Source: Pseudomonas luteola NBRC 103146 | Lineage (GTDB): Bacteria; Pseudomonadota; Gammaproteobacteria; Pseudomonadales; Pseudomonadaceae | Direction of reading: 5' to 3' | NCBI RefSeq assembly: GCF_002091675.1 | Contig: NZ_BDAE01000013.1 | Coordinates: 1 to 64,000, forward strand | DNA length: 64,000 bases | Shown: positions 9,156-18,097 of the stretch, piece by piece | How the letters are laid out: each line of letters starts with the position of its first letter | How positions within the stretch are numbered: the first letter of the stretch is position 1 | Translations under genes and position numbers: made by a program | Notes under the pieces: generated by a model | What the model was told of the DNA's origin: nothing | The model's database searches: none | Seen by the model: the letters and a program-made list of their open reading frames with translations, nothing else

Positions 9156-9169
9156 ATAATGAGGGAATA

Positions 9170-10654
9170 ATGAGCGTCAATACTCCAACGTTGATCACTT
9201 TCCTGATCTATATCGCTGCCATGGTCCTGATCGGCTTTCTGGCATGGCGATCTACAAAAAACTTCGACGATTACATCTTGGGGGGAAGAAGCCTCGGTAG
9301 TGTAGTGACAGCGTTGTCCGCCGGTGCTTCGGACATGAGCGGCTGGCTGTTGATGGGCCTGCCAGGCGCTATTTTTCTCGCCGGTATTTCTGAAAGCTGG
9401 ATTGCCATTGGCCTGATAGCAGGTGCCTGGCTGAATTGGCTTCTGGTTGCAGGTCGGCTACGTGTCCATACCGAGCACAACAATAATGCTCTGACACTGC
9501 CAGACTATTTTACGCATCGCTTTGAGGATCACAGTCGTGTCCTGCGTATTTTCTCGGCAATCATCATCCTGGTTTTTTTCACCATCTACTGTGCTTCCGG
9601 TATTGTGGCTGGGGCTCGTCTGTTTGAAAGCACCTTTGGCCTCTCGTATGGGACAGCCTTGTGGGCGGGTGCACTGGCGACCATTCTCTATACCTTTGTA
9701 GGTGGCTTTCTGGCAGTAAGCTGGACGGATACTGTGCAGGCTACGCTCATGATCTTCGCCTTGATTCTGGCGCCAGTCATGATACTCAATGCCACAGGTG
9801 GTCTTGAGCCAGCATTTGCTGCCATCGAAAGCGTAAACCCCGCCCATTTCGACCTTTTCAAAGGGGCTACCTTCGTTGGCGTTATTTCATTACTGGCCTG
9901 GGGACTGGGTTATTTTGGCCAGCCTCATATCCTGGCACGCTTCATGGCTGCAGATTCGGTCAGGTCAATGCGCTCAGCACGTCGAATTGGTATGACCTGG
10001 ATGATTCTGTGCCTGGCGGGTGCGGTGGGTGTAGGCTTCTTTGGAATTGCTTATTTTGCCGCGCATCCTGAGCAGGCTGGCGCAGTGACAGAAAACCCTG
10101 AGCGGGTTTTCATCGAGCTGGCGAAGCTGCTGTTCAATCCATGGGTGGCCGGTGTTCTGCTGTCAGCCATTCTGGCAGCTGTCATGAGTACCCTAAGCTG
10201 CCAGCTTCTGGTCTGCTCAAGTGCGCTAACTGAAGATTTCTATAAGGCTTTCCTTCGCAAGCACGCATCCCAGAAAGAGTTGGTGTGGGTAGGACGTCTC
10301 ATGGTTCTTCTGATTGCAGTCATTGCGATCGCAATCGCTTCCAATCCTGAAAACCGCGTATTGGGATTGGTCTCCTACGCCTGGGCAGGTTTTGGTGCAG
10401 CCTTTGGTCCGGTTGTCCTCTTCTCGCTCCTATGGAAGGGAATGACACGTAACGGTGCATTGGCCGGCATGATCGTTGGTGCTGTGACTGTGGTGGTCTG
10501 GAAGCAGCTGGGATGGCTTGGCCTGTATGAAATTGTGCCTGGCTTTATTCTTGCGAGCCTAGCTATTGTTGTATTCAGCCGACTGGGTAGCGCTCCGAGC
10601 GCATCAATGAAGCAGCGCTTCGAGGTCGCGGAGCAGGAATACCGCAATAGCTGA
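9170..10654 (+). CDS. putP: Sodium/proline symporter PutP
   Basis: A 494-aa inner-membrane protein of the sodium:solute symporter family, with about 13 hydrophobic segments. It takes up proline with sodium. The family hallmarks are present: the NFDDYILGGRSLGSVVTALSAGASDMSGW region near residues 30-60 (shown here as GGRSLG and ASDMSGW), the FGQPHILARFMAA stretch in the middle, and a late STLSCQLLVCSSALTED segment. Length is as expected for PutP. The ATG at 9170 follows a GAGGG ribosome site. It has its own long leader and a strong terminator downstream, so it is probably monocistronic; putA is not in the window. Confidence 0.94.
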   Translation: MSVNTPTLITFLIYIAAMVLIGFLAWRSTKNFDDYILGGRSLGSVVTALSAGASDMSGWLLMGLPGAIFLAGISESWIAIGLIAGAWLNWLLVAGRLRVHTEHNNNALTLPDYFTHRFEDHSRVLRIFSAIIILVFFTIYCASGIVAGARLFESTFGLSYGTALWAGALATILYTFVGGFLAVSWTDTVQATLMIFALILAPVMILNATGGLEPAFAAIESVNPAHFDLFKGATFVGVISLLAWGLGYFGQPHILARFMAADSVRSMRSARRIGMTWMILCLAGAVGVGFFGIAYFAAHPEQAGAVTENPERVFIELAKLLFNPWVAGVLLSAILAAVMSTLSCQLLVCSSALTEDFYKAFLRKHASQKELVWVGRLMVLLIAVIAIAIASNPENRVLGLVSYAWAGFGAAFGPVVLFSLLWKGMTRNGALAGMIVGAVTVVVWKQLGWLGLYEIVPGFILASLAIVVFSRLGSAPSASMKQRFEVAEQEYRNS

Positions 10655-10735
10655 GAGGTGTGTCAGCTAAGCGTAAAGAATGGTGAGCAGGGGTAAAGTC
10701 GTTCGAGAAAGAACGATGTGCCGGGTAGTGTTGGC

Positions 10736-10767
10736 TTTAAAGGCTCCTTTGAGGAGGAGCCTTTAAA
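10736..10767. terminator. Bidirectional-looking intrinsic terminator after putP
   Basis: TTTAAAGGCTCCT and AGGAGCCTTTAAA form a perfect 13-bp stem with a 6-nt loop, ending in a short T/A run. It separates putP from the small lipoprotein gene. Confidence 0.85.
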
Positions 10768-10794
10768 TAAGCTGATCGACCCACGAGGTAAACC

Positions 10795-10941
10795 ATGCGT
10801 CATCGTGTTTTGCTAGCGACTACTTTAGCGGTCAGTTTGCTGCTGAGCGGCTGCTGTGGATGGTGGGGGCCTCATGGAGGTCACCATGGAGGTCCCGGTG
10901 GGCCAGGGCCAGGATTTGAACAAGGGCATGGCCGTCCGTAA
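10795..10941 (+). CDS. Tiny His/Gly/Pro-rich lipoprotein
   Basis: A 48-aa frame with ATG at 10795, a GAGGT ribosome site 6 nt upstream, and a stop at 10939-10941. The first 20 residues are a classic lipoprotein signal (MRHRVLLATTLAVSLLLSGC), so Cys20 should be lipidated. The mature peptide is only 29 residues, beginning Cys-Cys-Gly-Trp-Trp and followed by GPHGGHHGGPGGPGPG and a final His-Gly-Arg-Pro. A second Cys and four His could bind a metal ion; that is inference. The gene sits between two strong terminators, so it is its own transcription unit. I know no named family. Confidence 0.75.
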   Translation: MRHRVLLATTLAVSLLLSGCCGWWGPHGGHHGGPGGPGPGFEQGHGRP

Positions 10942-10968
10942 AAAGCCGGAGCAATTGCTCCGGCTTTT
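10941..10968 (+). terminator. Intrinsic terminator of the tiny lipoprotein gene
   Basis: AAAAGCCGGAGC and GCTCCGGCTTTT pair perfectly around a 4-nt AATT loop, followed by further Ts. The hairpin starts in the stop codon of the lipoprotein gene. Confidence 0.92.
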
Positions 10969-11062
10969 TTATCGCTGCTTTGTAGCGTCAAACCTGGTAC
11001 GTCATTTGCTCAACCGATGGTTATCGGTCAAGTATTTATCCAATAGTGTTCGGAGAATAATC

Positions 11063-11314
11063 ATGCCATGGCTTTTTCGACATAGCCGCTGGACAACAGG
11101 CTTGTTGCTGATTGTGAGCCTAAGCGTAGCCGCAGCGCCTGCACCTTTCTTCAAATGGCGTAGCAAGTTCAACGGGCAGGTGGTATGTCAGAGGACATCG
11201 CCCGGCGATGGATGGGAACGACTGGCAGGGCCGTTTCGAGATATCGGCTGTCAGCAGTCTGGAGAGAAGCCGTTACAGCGATGGGACAGGGTAACTGCTT
11301 CCCCACGGTCCTGA
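11063..11314 (+). CDS. Small exported protein of unknown function
   Basis: An 83-aa frame starting with the ATG at 11063, preceded by GGAG at 8 nt; the frame is open further upstream but through the terminator, so the upstream extension is not used. A signal peptide (about 1-26, ending VAAAPA) precedes a short mature domain: FFKWRSKFNGQVVCQRTSPG followed by a W-rich part and a second Cys. The two Cys could form a disulfide in the periplasm. Similar small Pseudomonas proteins exist as far as I recall, but I cannot give a function. A hairpin overlapping the stop codon ends the unit. Confidence 0.6.
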   Translation: MPWLFRHSRWTTGLLLIVSLSVAAAPAPFFKWRSKFNGQVVCQRTSPGDGWERLAGPFRDIGCQQSGEKPLQRWDRVTASPRS

Positions 11315-11323
11315 GGAAGCAGT
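11294..11323. terminator. Hairpin between the small exported protein gene and dctP
   Basis: ACTGCTTCC and GGAAGCAGT form a perfect 9-bp stem with a 12-nt loop, overlapping the stop codon of the plus-strand gene and close to the end of the convergent dctP. Confidence 0.65.
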
Positions 11324-11333
11324 ATTTATCAGG

Positions 11334-12389
<1,056 letters not shown>

Positions 12390-12512
12390 TTATCAGTGAG
12401 ATCCGTCTCAATCGAGTGCCGACAGGCAGGCGACGTATGGTCATTCCGACCTTTTGACAGAACGCAAGACAAACACGGCGTCTAAGTTCAATAGACTTCA
12501 GGAGGATCGTTC

Positions 12513-12989
12513 ATGACTTCTACCCCTTCGGCGGCACATGGCTTTGCCATTCCCTACCTTCGCTACCACGACGCTCCCGCTGCCATTGACTGGTTGCGCC
12601 TGACGTTTGGGTTCGAGGTAAAAAGCCTGATCTCGAATGAAGACGGCAGTATCGAATATGCACAGCTTGTTTATGGACAGGGAATGCTCATCGTAACGTC
12701 CGTGCTGCATAACGATGTGGATGCTTATATGGTCCAGCCGGAACAGGCCAGAGGCGTGACTCAAGGAGTGTATCTGGTAACCGATGAACCTGATGTCTTA
12801 TGCGAGCGTGCCAAGGCATCGGGTGCCGATGTGATCATTGATATCCGTGAGGCGCCTTATGGAGGCCGTTCCTTTACTTGCCGGGACCGTGAAGGGCATC
12901 TCTGGAGCTTTGGCAGTTTTAATCCGTGGAGGGATAAGCCTGCCAAAACATCGGGTAACGGGTATGCCACCGAAGGGTACACGTCATGA
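12513..12989 (+). CDS. VOC-family (glyoxalase/bleomycin-resistance fold) protein
   Basis: A 158-aa cytoplasmic protein with the two paired beta-alpha-beta-beta-beta units of the vicinal oxygen chelate fold. The features seen are IPYLRYHDAPAAIDWLRLTFGF at the front (typical of PhnB/glyoxalase-like members), a middle EYAQLVYGQGMLIV strand and the late RDREGHLWSFGSF strand with a candidate metal-binding His and Glu. The start has an AGGAGG ribosome site. It overlaps the aldo/keto reductase gene by 4 bp (ATGA), so the two are coupled and may act in removing reactive carbonyls; that link is inferred. Confidence 0.82.
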   Translation: MTSTPSAAHGFAIPYLRYHDAPAAIDWLRLTFGFEVKSLISNEDGSIEYAQLVYGQGMLIVTSVLHNDVDAYMVQPEQARGVTQGVYLVTDEPDVLCERAKASGADVIIDIREAPYGGRSFTCRDREGHLWSFGSFNPWRDKPAKTSGNGYATEGYTS

Positions 12990-13810
12990 AAACGGTTCGT
13001 TTACCTGACGGCACAACTGTCCCTGCGCTTGGCCAGGGTACTTGGCATATGGGTGAACAGGCATCAGCGCGCGAAAGAGAGATACGCGCTCTACGCCGTG
13101 GGATCGAGCTGGGTATGACCTTGATCGACACGGCTGAAATGTATGCCGAAGGAGGTGCTGAACATGTCGTTGGCGAAGCCATTCAAGGTCAGCGTGACAG
13201 TATTTTCCTGGTCAGCAAAGTCTATCCCCACAATGCGAATCGCGAGGGTGTTTTGCAGGCATGCGATCGCAGCCTCAGTCGTCTGCGTACAGATCGTATC
13301 GACTTGTATCTTTTGCATTGGCGGGGAAGAACACCGCTGAGCGAAACGGTAGAAGCATTCGAGACGCTGCGAGAACAAGGCAAGATTCTGCATTGGGGCG
13401 TGTCGAATTTTGACGTGGACGATATGCTTGACCTCGCGGACGATCGCTGTGCCGCGAATCAGGTCCTGTATAACCTGGAGGAGCGAGGCATTGAATTTGA
13501 CCTCCTGCCTTGGTGCCAACGGCAGCAAATGCCTCTTATGGCTTATTGTCCGGTAGGGCAGGGTGGCGGCATGCTCCAGCATCCAGCTCTTCTGGCCGTC
13601 GCGGAGCGACTTGAGGTTACACCGGCTCAGGTAGCGTTGGCTTGGGTGCTTCGACAGCCTGGGGTGATTGCCATACCCAAGGCCGTCGGGTTTGATCATA
13701 TCGAGCAAAATGCCAAATCTGCGACGCTTCAACTATCGGAGCACGATCTGGCATTACTTGACGCGGCGTTTCCTTCGCCCCAACGAAAGCAGCGGTTAGC
13801 GATGGTATGA
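12986..13810 (+). CDS. Aldo/keto reductase
   Basis: A 274-aa NAD(P)H-dependent oxidoreductase of the aldo/keto reductase family. The catalytic tetrad can be read: Asp48 in LIDTAEMYAEG, Tyr53 in the same segment, Lys in FLVSKVYP, and His in DLYLLHW. The cofactor-binding part is near IAIPKAVGFDHIEQN. Length is normal for the YdhF/DkgA-like short members. Its start overlaps the VOC gene stop (ATGA). The substrate is not evident from sequence; reduction of small aldehydes is typical. It ends 9 bp before the convergent mnmC. Confidence 0.9.
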   Translation: MKTVRLPDGTTVPALGQGTWHMGEQASAREREIRALRRGIELGMTLIDTAEMYAEGGAEHVVGEAIQGQRDSIFLVSKVYPHNANREGVLQACDRSLSRLRTDRIDLYLLHWRGRTPLSETVEAFETLREQGKILHWGVSNFDVDDMLDLADDRCAANQVLYNLEERGIEFDLLPWCQRQQMPLMAYCPVGQGGGMLQHPALLAVAERLEVTPAQVALAWVLRQPGVIAIPKAVGFDHIEQNAKSATLQLSEHDLALLDAAFPSPQRKQRLAMV

Positions 13811-13818
13811 GTATGTCA

Positions 13819-15783
13819 TCAAGCTTGGCCCCTGATAACGGCTCTCAGAGGAAACCGGTTGGGGTGACAGGCCTCTGCTACGGCACGAGGTAATGGCAGT
13901 GGCTCATTGTTCAACCAAGCCGCCAACAGCTCGCCGGAAAGTGGCGCGGTAATCAGGCCGCGAGAACCGTGGCCTGCGTTGACAAACAGATTATTCAACC
14001 AAGGTACCGGACTCTCCGGTACTTGCCGAGCATCTTTGCCGAGAATGGAATAAGTATGCGCAAAGGCGGCAGCATCAGCTATCGGGCCCACGACTGGAAG
14101 ATAGTCAGGGGTCGTACAGCGAAACGCAGCCCGTCCTTCCAGTGTTGCTGGATCCAGTTGTTCGGCGCCAAGTGCCTTGGCCAGCACGGGTGAGAGGGCA
14201 TTAAGTAATGCAAGATTACCTTTATGTTCTTCAGTGCACAGCTCAAGATCGTCACGCTTGAAGTCGAAGCTGGCTCCCAATGTATGGAGATGATTCCGTG
14301 AAGGAGCAATGTACCCTTCACCGCAAACTACGCATTGCAGCGCCTGGCTTGCGCGTGTCGCTGGCAAATGAGTTATCTGTCCACGAATACGTTTGAGTGG
14401 TAGTTGGGCGTTTTCTATCAGTGTTGCCGTCTCGGTCGCGCTGGCCACCACAACAACAGACGCTTGAGCTAAAAGTGCTTCGTTGCCGTACACCTTCCAT
14501 TGGGCGTGGTGACGCTCGAGCCGAATAGCCTCCTGATGGGTCATCAGCGTGATATTAGGATGCTGCAGTAAAAATCGACAGAGCGCAGGTGGATGAACCC
14601 AGCCCGACTCCGGAAAGTGAACTCCCCCTTGGGAAAGCTCAACCCCAGAAAGCTTTGAGGCTTCATCAGCACTGACTCGGCGCAGTAAAGCTGATGGCAA
14701 CCGTTCTGCCAGTTGCTGCTGACGTTTGTCCTCGGCAGGGTCAGTAGCCAGTTGTATCGTACCGCACCCATCCCAGTTCAATGTTTTGTCCAGACCCTCC
14801 AGCAGACGACGGGTATAGCCAAAACCGCTTAAGGCTAAGCGGGTAAGCGGTGTGAAGTGAGGGGAGAGTTTAAGGTATAGAACGCCTTGCAGATTGCCGG
14901 ATGCCTCTGCTGCAGAAGTTGCATGGCGCTCCAGAACCGTTACCTGCCAACCGCGCATTGCGAGACTGGCCGCTGTCGAAGCGCCTGCCAGCCCTGCACC
15001 TATTATTATGGCTGTTCTAGGGCCAATATGGAGCGGCGGCCGCTCAAACCATGGTTTGACAGAGCCAGGTACCGGCGCCACAAGACTGCCTTTGAGCATT
15101 TCCCGCTTATGTCCAAAGCCTTGTACTTTCTTCATTGCAAAGCCCGCCTCTAGCAGACCGCGGCGAACAAATCCGGCACAAGTAAATGTAGCGAGTGTTG
15201 CATCATCAGCCGACAGCCGGGCTAGTTGCCCAAACAGAGCGCTTGTCCACATGTCCGGATTCTTGGCTGGAGCAAATCCGTCAAGAAACCAGGCATTACA
15301 ACGAGCATCCAGCTCCGGCAGACAATCGAGTGCATCACCTACCAAAAGCGTTAGCGTAACTCGGCCATCATCTAGAGAAAAACGCTGAAAGCCAGCATGT
15401 ACGGCAATGTATTGAGCCAACAGAGCGTCGGCGTAATCCACTAATTCAGGCCAAAGGGCCAGAGCTTTTTTCAGGTCCGAAGCACTCAGCGGGAATTTTT
15501 CAACGCTAACGAAGTGCAGCCGGGCCTCAGCGGGTGCTGTCTGTATAAAGAGCTGCCAGGCACAAAGAAAATTGAGTCCCGTTCCAAACCCTGTCTCACC
15601 AATCGTAAAGACCTCACCTGCATGAAGCGCGGCGAAACGACGTGGGAGCTCATTTTGAGCCAGAAAAACGTAACGGGTTTCTTCAAGGCCACTCGCCTTG
15701 GAAAAATAGACATCGCCAAAGGAGCGGGAGATCGGTTGACCCTGATCGTCCCAGTCCAACTCAGCGTGAAAGGTATCTGACAT
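13819..15783 (-). CDS. mnmC: Bifunctional tRNA mnm5s2U methyltransferase/FAD oxidoreductase MnmC
   Basis: MnmC finishes mnm5(s2)U at tRNA position 34: its C-terminal FAD oxidoreductase removes the carboxymethyl group from cmnm5U, and its N-terminal SAM-dependent domain methylates the product. The 654-aa protein has the N-terminal motif GETGFGTGLNFL near residues 60-75, the NAWFLDGFAPAKNP motif of the methylase, the FAD dinucleotide loop GAGLAGASTA near 265 and the late NAGHGSRGLITAP segment. I prefer the ATG at 15783, matching the family opening MSDTFHAELDWDD, over a GTG three codons upstream; neither has a clear ribosome site. It is the second wobble-uridine modification gene in the window besides cmoAB. 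Confidence 0.95.
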   Translation of the reverse strand: MSDTFHAELDWDDQGQPISRSFGDVYFSKASGLEETRYVFLAQNELPRRFAALHAGEVFTIGETGFGTGLNFLCAWQLFIQTAPAEARLHFVSVEKFPLSASDLKKALALWPELVDYADALLAQYIAVHAGFQRFSLDDGRVTLTLLVGDALDCLPELDARCNAWFLDGFAPAKNPDMWTSALFGQLARLSADDATLATFTCAGFVRRGLLEAGFAMKKVQGFGHKREMLKGSLVAPVPGSVKPWFERPPLHIGPRTAIIIGAGLAGASTAASLAMRGWQVTVLERHATSAAEASGNLQGVLYLKLSPHFTPLTRLALSGFGYTRRLLEGLDKTLNWDGCGTIQLATDPAEDKRQQQLAERLPSALLRRVSADEASKLSGVELSQGGVHFPESGWVHPPALCRFLLQHPNITLMTHQEAIRLERHHAQWKVYGNEALLAQASVVVVASATETATLIENAQLPLKRIRGQITHLPATRASQALQCVVCGEGYIAPSRNHLHTLGASFDFKRDDLELCTEEHKGNLALLNALSPVLAKALGAEQLDPATLEGRAAFRCTTPDYLPVVGPIADAAAFAHTYSILGKDARQVPESPVPWLNNLFVNAGHGSRGLITAPLSGELLAAWLNNEPLPLPRAVAEACHPNRFPLRAVIRGQA

Positions 15784-15853
15784 CGACTGCACTGCTTATT
15801 TGGGCCAAGCAAAGCGCAAGTCTAGCCGATCCGAACGCGAGATTTTAGAGGAA

Positions 15854-16060
15854 TTAGCCAGCTCGCTTTTGAATTTCAGCGGCCTGGGTCATTCTGGAGA
15901 TATACCGTCCGATCTGGTGCTCGGCCTCTTCACGGGTAAAAAAAGGTCCTTCGAGCGTACCTTCTCGCGTTGTGAAGAAATAATTGCCATTAACCCAGCT
16001 AATGCGCTCGCTGCGAAAATGAGTGGCTGAAGTACTATCTTCAGTGCGCTTACCAAACAT
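15854..16060 (-). CDS. DUF6316 family small protein
   Basis: A 68-aa cytoplasmic protein with ATG at 16060 and a GGAG ribosome site 7 nt upstream. The core, with ATHFRSERISWVNGNYFFTT and then EGTLEGPFFTREEAE, matches a small conserved Pseudomonas family annotated DUF6316 as I recall it. No function is known. A frame on the opposite strand (15800-16030) also looks open but lacks family resemblance, so I take this strand as coding. Confidence 0.75.
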   Translation of the reverse strand: MFGKRTEDSTSATHFRSERISWVNGNYFFTTREGTLEGPFFTREEAEHQIGRYISRMTQAAEIQKRAG

Positions 16061-16423
16061 GACTGATCTCCGAACCGATTTACTTTCTGACCGCGCAAAA
16101 CAGCGTTGGTTTGCTTTACCGTCAACTATTTTGGCTATGGATATATTGCCAAGCGTTTCCAGAATGGCAGGGTTACAGCGCGAGTCGTATCACTAAAGGT
16201 GTAGGTGATAATTCGCTACCTGAAAAGCTTGAGATATAACCACTGAACATTAGAGTTCAGTTTTTAGGTATCTGTTGCATCCATTCATCCAGACATGGTT
16301 GATTGGTAGTCGCCTCGCTGTTATCTGTATATACATCCACCCTGTGCTCGAAAGACCTCCTTCATTCAACTACGCAAAAACGGGTTTCTTTTGTTAAGGC
16401 CCGTAGCGGTACTCTGACCCTCC
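16061..16423. other. Intergenic region upstream of fan1
   Basis: 363 bases between the divergent DUF6316 gene and fan1. It must hold both promoters. The only notable site is the LexA-like sequence at 16325-16340. A short repeat GAACatTAGAGTTC (around 16246-16260) is present but has no known meaning. No gene seen. Confidence 0.5.
16325..16340 (+). promoter_or_regulatory. Partial LexA-box-like site upstream of fan1
   Basis: The 16 bases CTGTATATACATCCAC agree with the gammaproteobacterial consensus CTGT-(AT)4-ACAG-like palindrome at about 12 positions; the left half is perfect and the right half is poor. It lies about 85 bases before a gene pair for crosslink repair, so SOS control is plausible but not shown. 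Confidence 0.25.
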
Positions 16424-18097
16424 ATGCACGCTACTCGAATTCTGGAAGATCCGTTTTATTACCTGAATAATTTCCACACGGTACTGGCCTGGACCGGCGA
16501 GCGTTACAGTGATCTTCTGAATGAGACGGAGAAGGTGTTTCTCCAGGTTTTTCCTTCGCTTCCTAAAGCCTCGCAGGCCCTGTTGGTTAGAATGGTCATG
16601 CGCAAAGGGGCGCTGTTCCGAGGCAGCAAGCTGTGCTACCAGGAGATTGGCTGCCCCCATCAAGCAGTGTTGCCACTGGTTGAGCTGGGCTGGGTATCGG
16701 ATAGGCCAGTACTTTCTCTAGAGCAACTGTTCGGGTTACTGAAAAAGGCAGAATTGGCTCAGGTCTTTCCTGAGCAGTTATCTCGCTCATCTTTAAAGAA
16801 GTCAGAGCAGCTTGAGGCGCTCAAGGCTGACTTTGATGATCCGAGGCTGCTGACGGAATGGTGCAGTTCGCTGGATGACCGCGTCTATGAAATTACCGTT
16901 ACAAACATATGTGACCGATTAAGGCTTATGTTTTTCGGTAATTTACATCAGGACTGGAGCGAGTTCGTCTTATCGGATCTCGGAATTTTTCGTTATGAAA
17001 AGGTGGAATTTTCTGATTCATCACGAGGCTTCCGTGTCCGCAAAGACATCGATGATTACGTAGCACTATATGACTGTCGTGAGCGCTTTCGTGACGGAAC
17101 TGCATTGGACGACATTCTAAATGTGCTCTCCAGATTACCGTTAGATAATGATTGGCTGGAGGCACGCAGAGGTAAACTGACTTATGAGGTTGCCTACTGC
17201 TGTGAACAGCAGGGTAACTTTACTGCCGCCCTGGATCTCTATCAGAGTTGCCGGCATCCTGGCGCAAGAATTCGCGCTATCCGCGTACTCGAAAAAACCG
17301 AGCAGTATAAAGCCGCTTTCGAACTGGCCTGCCAGGCAGAGCGAGCTCCAGAAAGTGATAGTGAAGCCCAGCTATTGGCCCGTATGTTACCCCGGCTGCG
17401 GCGTAAGCTGAGTATGCCCAAGTTGCCCAAGCGCATCGAACGCTGCGTTGAGCGTATCGACCTGACGTTACATCGTCTGGATGCTTGTCGTCCCGTTGAG
17501 TTATGTGTTCAAGAGCATCTGTCGGAACCTGATGCGCCGGTCTTTTATGTTGAAAATATCCTGATCAATGCGCTACTTGGTCTTTTATGCTGGGACGCAA
17601 TTTTTGTTCCTTTGCCTGGAGCCTTCTTTCATCCTTTTCATCGCGCTCCTGCCGACATTCATATGCCGCAATTCGCAACCAGGCGTGCACAGCAATTTGA
17701 AGCATGCCTGTCTCAGCTCGAAAGTGGCTGTTATAAGGAAACCATCAAACGCAACTTCCTGGAAAAGCAGGGTATTCAGGCCCCTTTTATTGCATGGGGA
17801 GCCGTAACGGCAGAAGTGTTGGAGCTAGCATTGCAGTGCTTGCCTCCCCAGCATTTACGCGTGTGGTTCGAGCGAATACTTCAAGATGTAAAGGTCAACC
17901 GGACAGGATTTCCAGACTTGATCCAATTCTGGCCCCACGAGCGACGGTACCGCATGATCGAAGTGAAGGGACCGGGTGATCGTCTCCAAGATAATCAGGT
18001 TCGCTGGTTGGATTACTCTATGGCTCATGAAATGCCGGTATGTGTGTGTTATGTGCAATGGGAGGAGTCTGTTGCGTGCAGTACAGCGTTGCTGTAA
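16424..18097 (+). CDS. FAN1-type structure-specific nuclease with VRR-NUC domain
   Basis: A 557-aa homologue of Fanconi-associated nuclease 1; the P. aeruginosa member has a known structure and cleaves 5' flaps, consistent with interstrand crosslink repair. The C-terminal VRR-NUC core is intact: Asp498 in GFPDLIQF, Glu513 and Lys515 in IEVKGPGD, then the LQDNQVRWL helix. The N-terminal part carries the SAP-like region with KGALFRGSKLCYQEIG, and the middle part is a helical TPR-like domain (about 200-370). The ATG at 16424 has only a weak ribosome site (CCCTCC is on the wrong strand sense), so the start is a little uncertain. The gene overlaps the helicase gene by 22 bp, arguing for a shared task. 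Confidence 0.9.
   Translation: MHATRILEDPFYYLNNFHTVLAWTGERYSDLLNETEKVFLQVFPSLPKASQALLVRMVMRKGALFRGSKLCYQEIGCPHQAVLPLVELGWVSDRPVLSLEQLFGLLKKAELAQVFPEQLSRSSLKKSEQLEALKADFDDPRLLTEWCSSLDDRVYEITVTNICDRLRLMFFGNLHQDWSEFVLSDLGIFRYEKVEFSDSSRGFRVRKDIDDYVALYDCRERFRDGTALDDILNVLSRLPLDNDWLEARRGKLTYEVAYCCEQQGNFTAALDLYQSCRHPGARIRAIRVLEKTEQYKAAFELACQAERAPESDSEAQLLARMLPRLRRKLSMPKLPKRIERCVERIDLTLHRLDACRPVELCVQEHLSEPDAPVFYVENILINALLGLLCWDAIFVPLPGAFFHPFHRAPADIHMPQFATRRAQQFEACLSQLESGCYKETIKRNFLEKQGIQAPFIAWGAVTAEVLELALQCLPPQHLRVWFERILQDVKVNRTGFPDLIQFWPHERRYRMIEVKGPGDRLQDNQVRWLDYSMAHEMPVCVCYVQWEESVACSTALL

Noticed and set aside
10856-11314. A 152-codon plus-strand frame covering the tiny lipoprotein tail, a terminator and the small exported protein
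   Set aside because: It runs through an intrinsic terminator; its real coding part is 11063-11314 with its own ribosome site, and the lipoprotein uses a different frame.
13091-13732. 213-codon minus-strand frame inside the aldo/keto reductase gene
   Set aside because: The plus-strand gene has all catalytic residues; the antisense frame has no motif or start signal.
15800-16030. Plus-strand 76-codon frame beginning MGQAKRK opposite the DUF6316 gene
   Set aside because: The minus strand has the family resemblance and a GGAG ribosome site; this frame has neither and ends without a recognisable domain.
18040-18075. Upstream starts for the helicase gene at 18040 and 18058
   Set aside because: They place the GGAGGAG ribosome site inside the coding region; the GTG at 18076 fits the spacing and the domain start.
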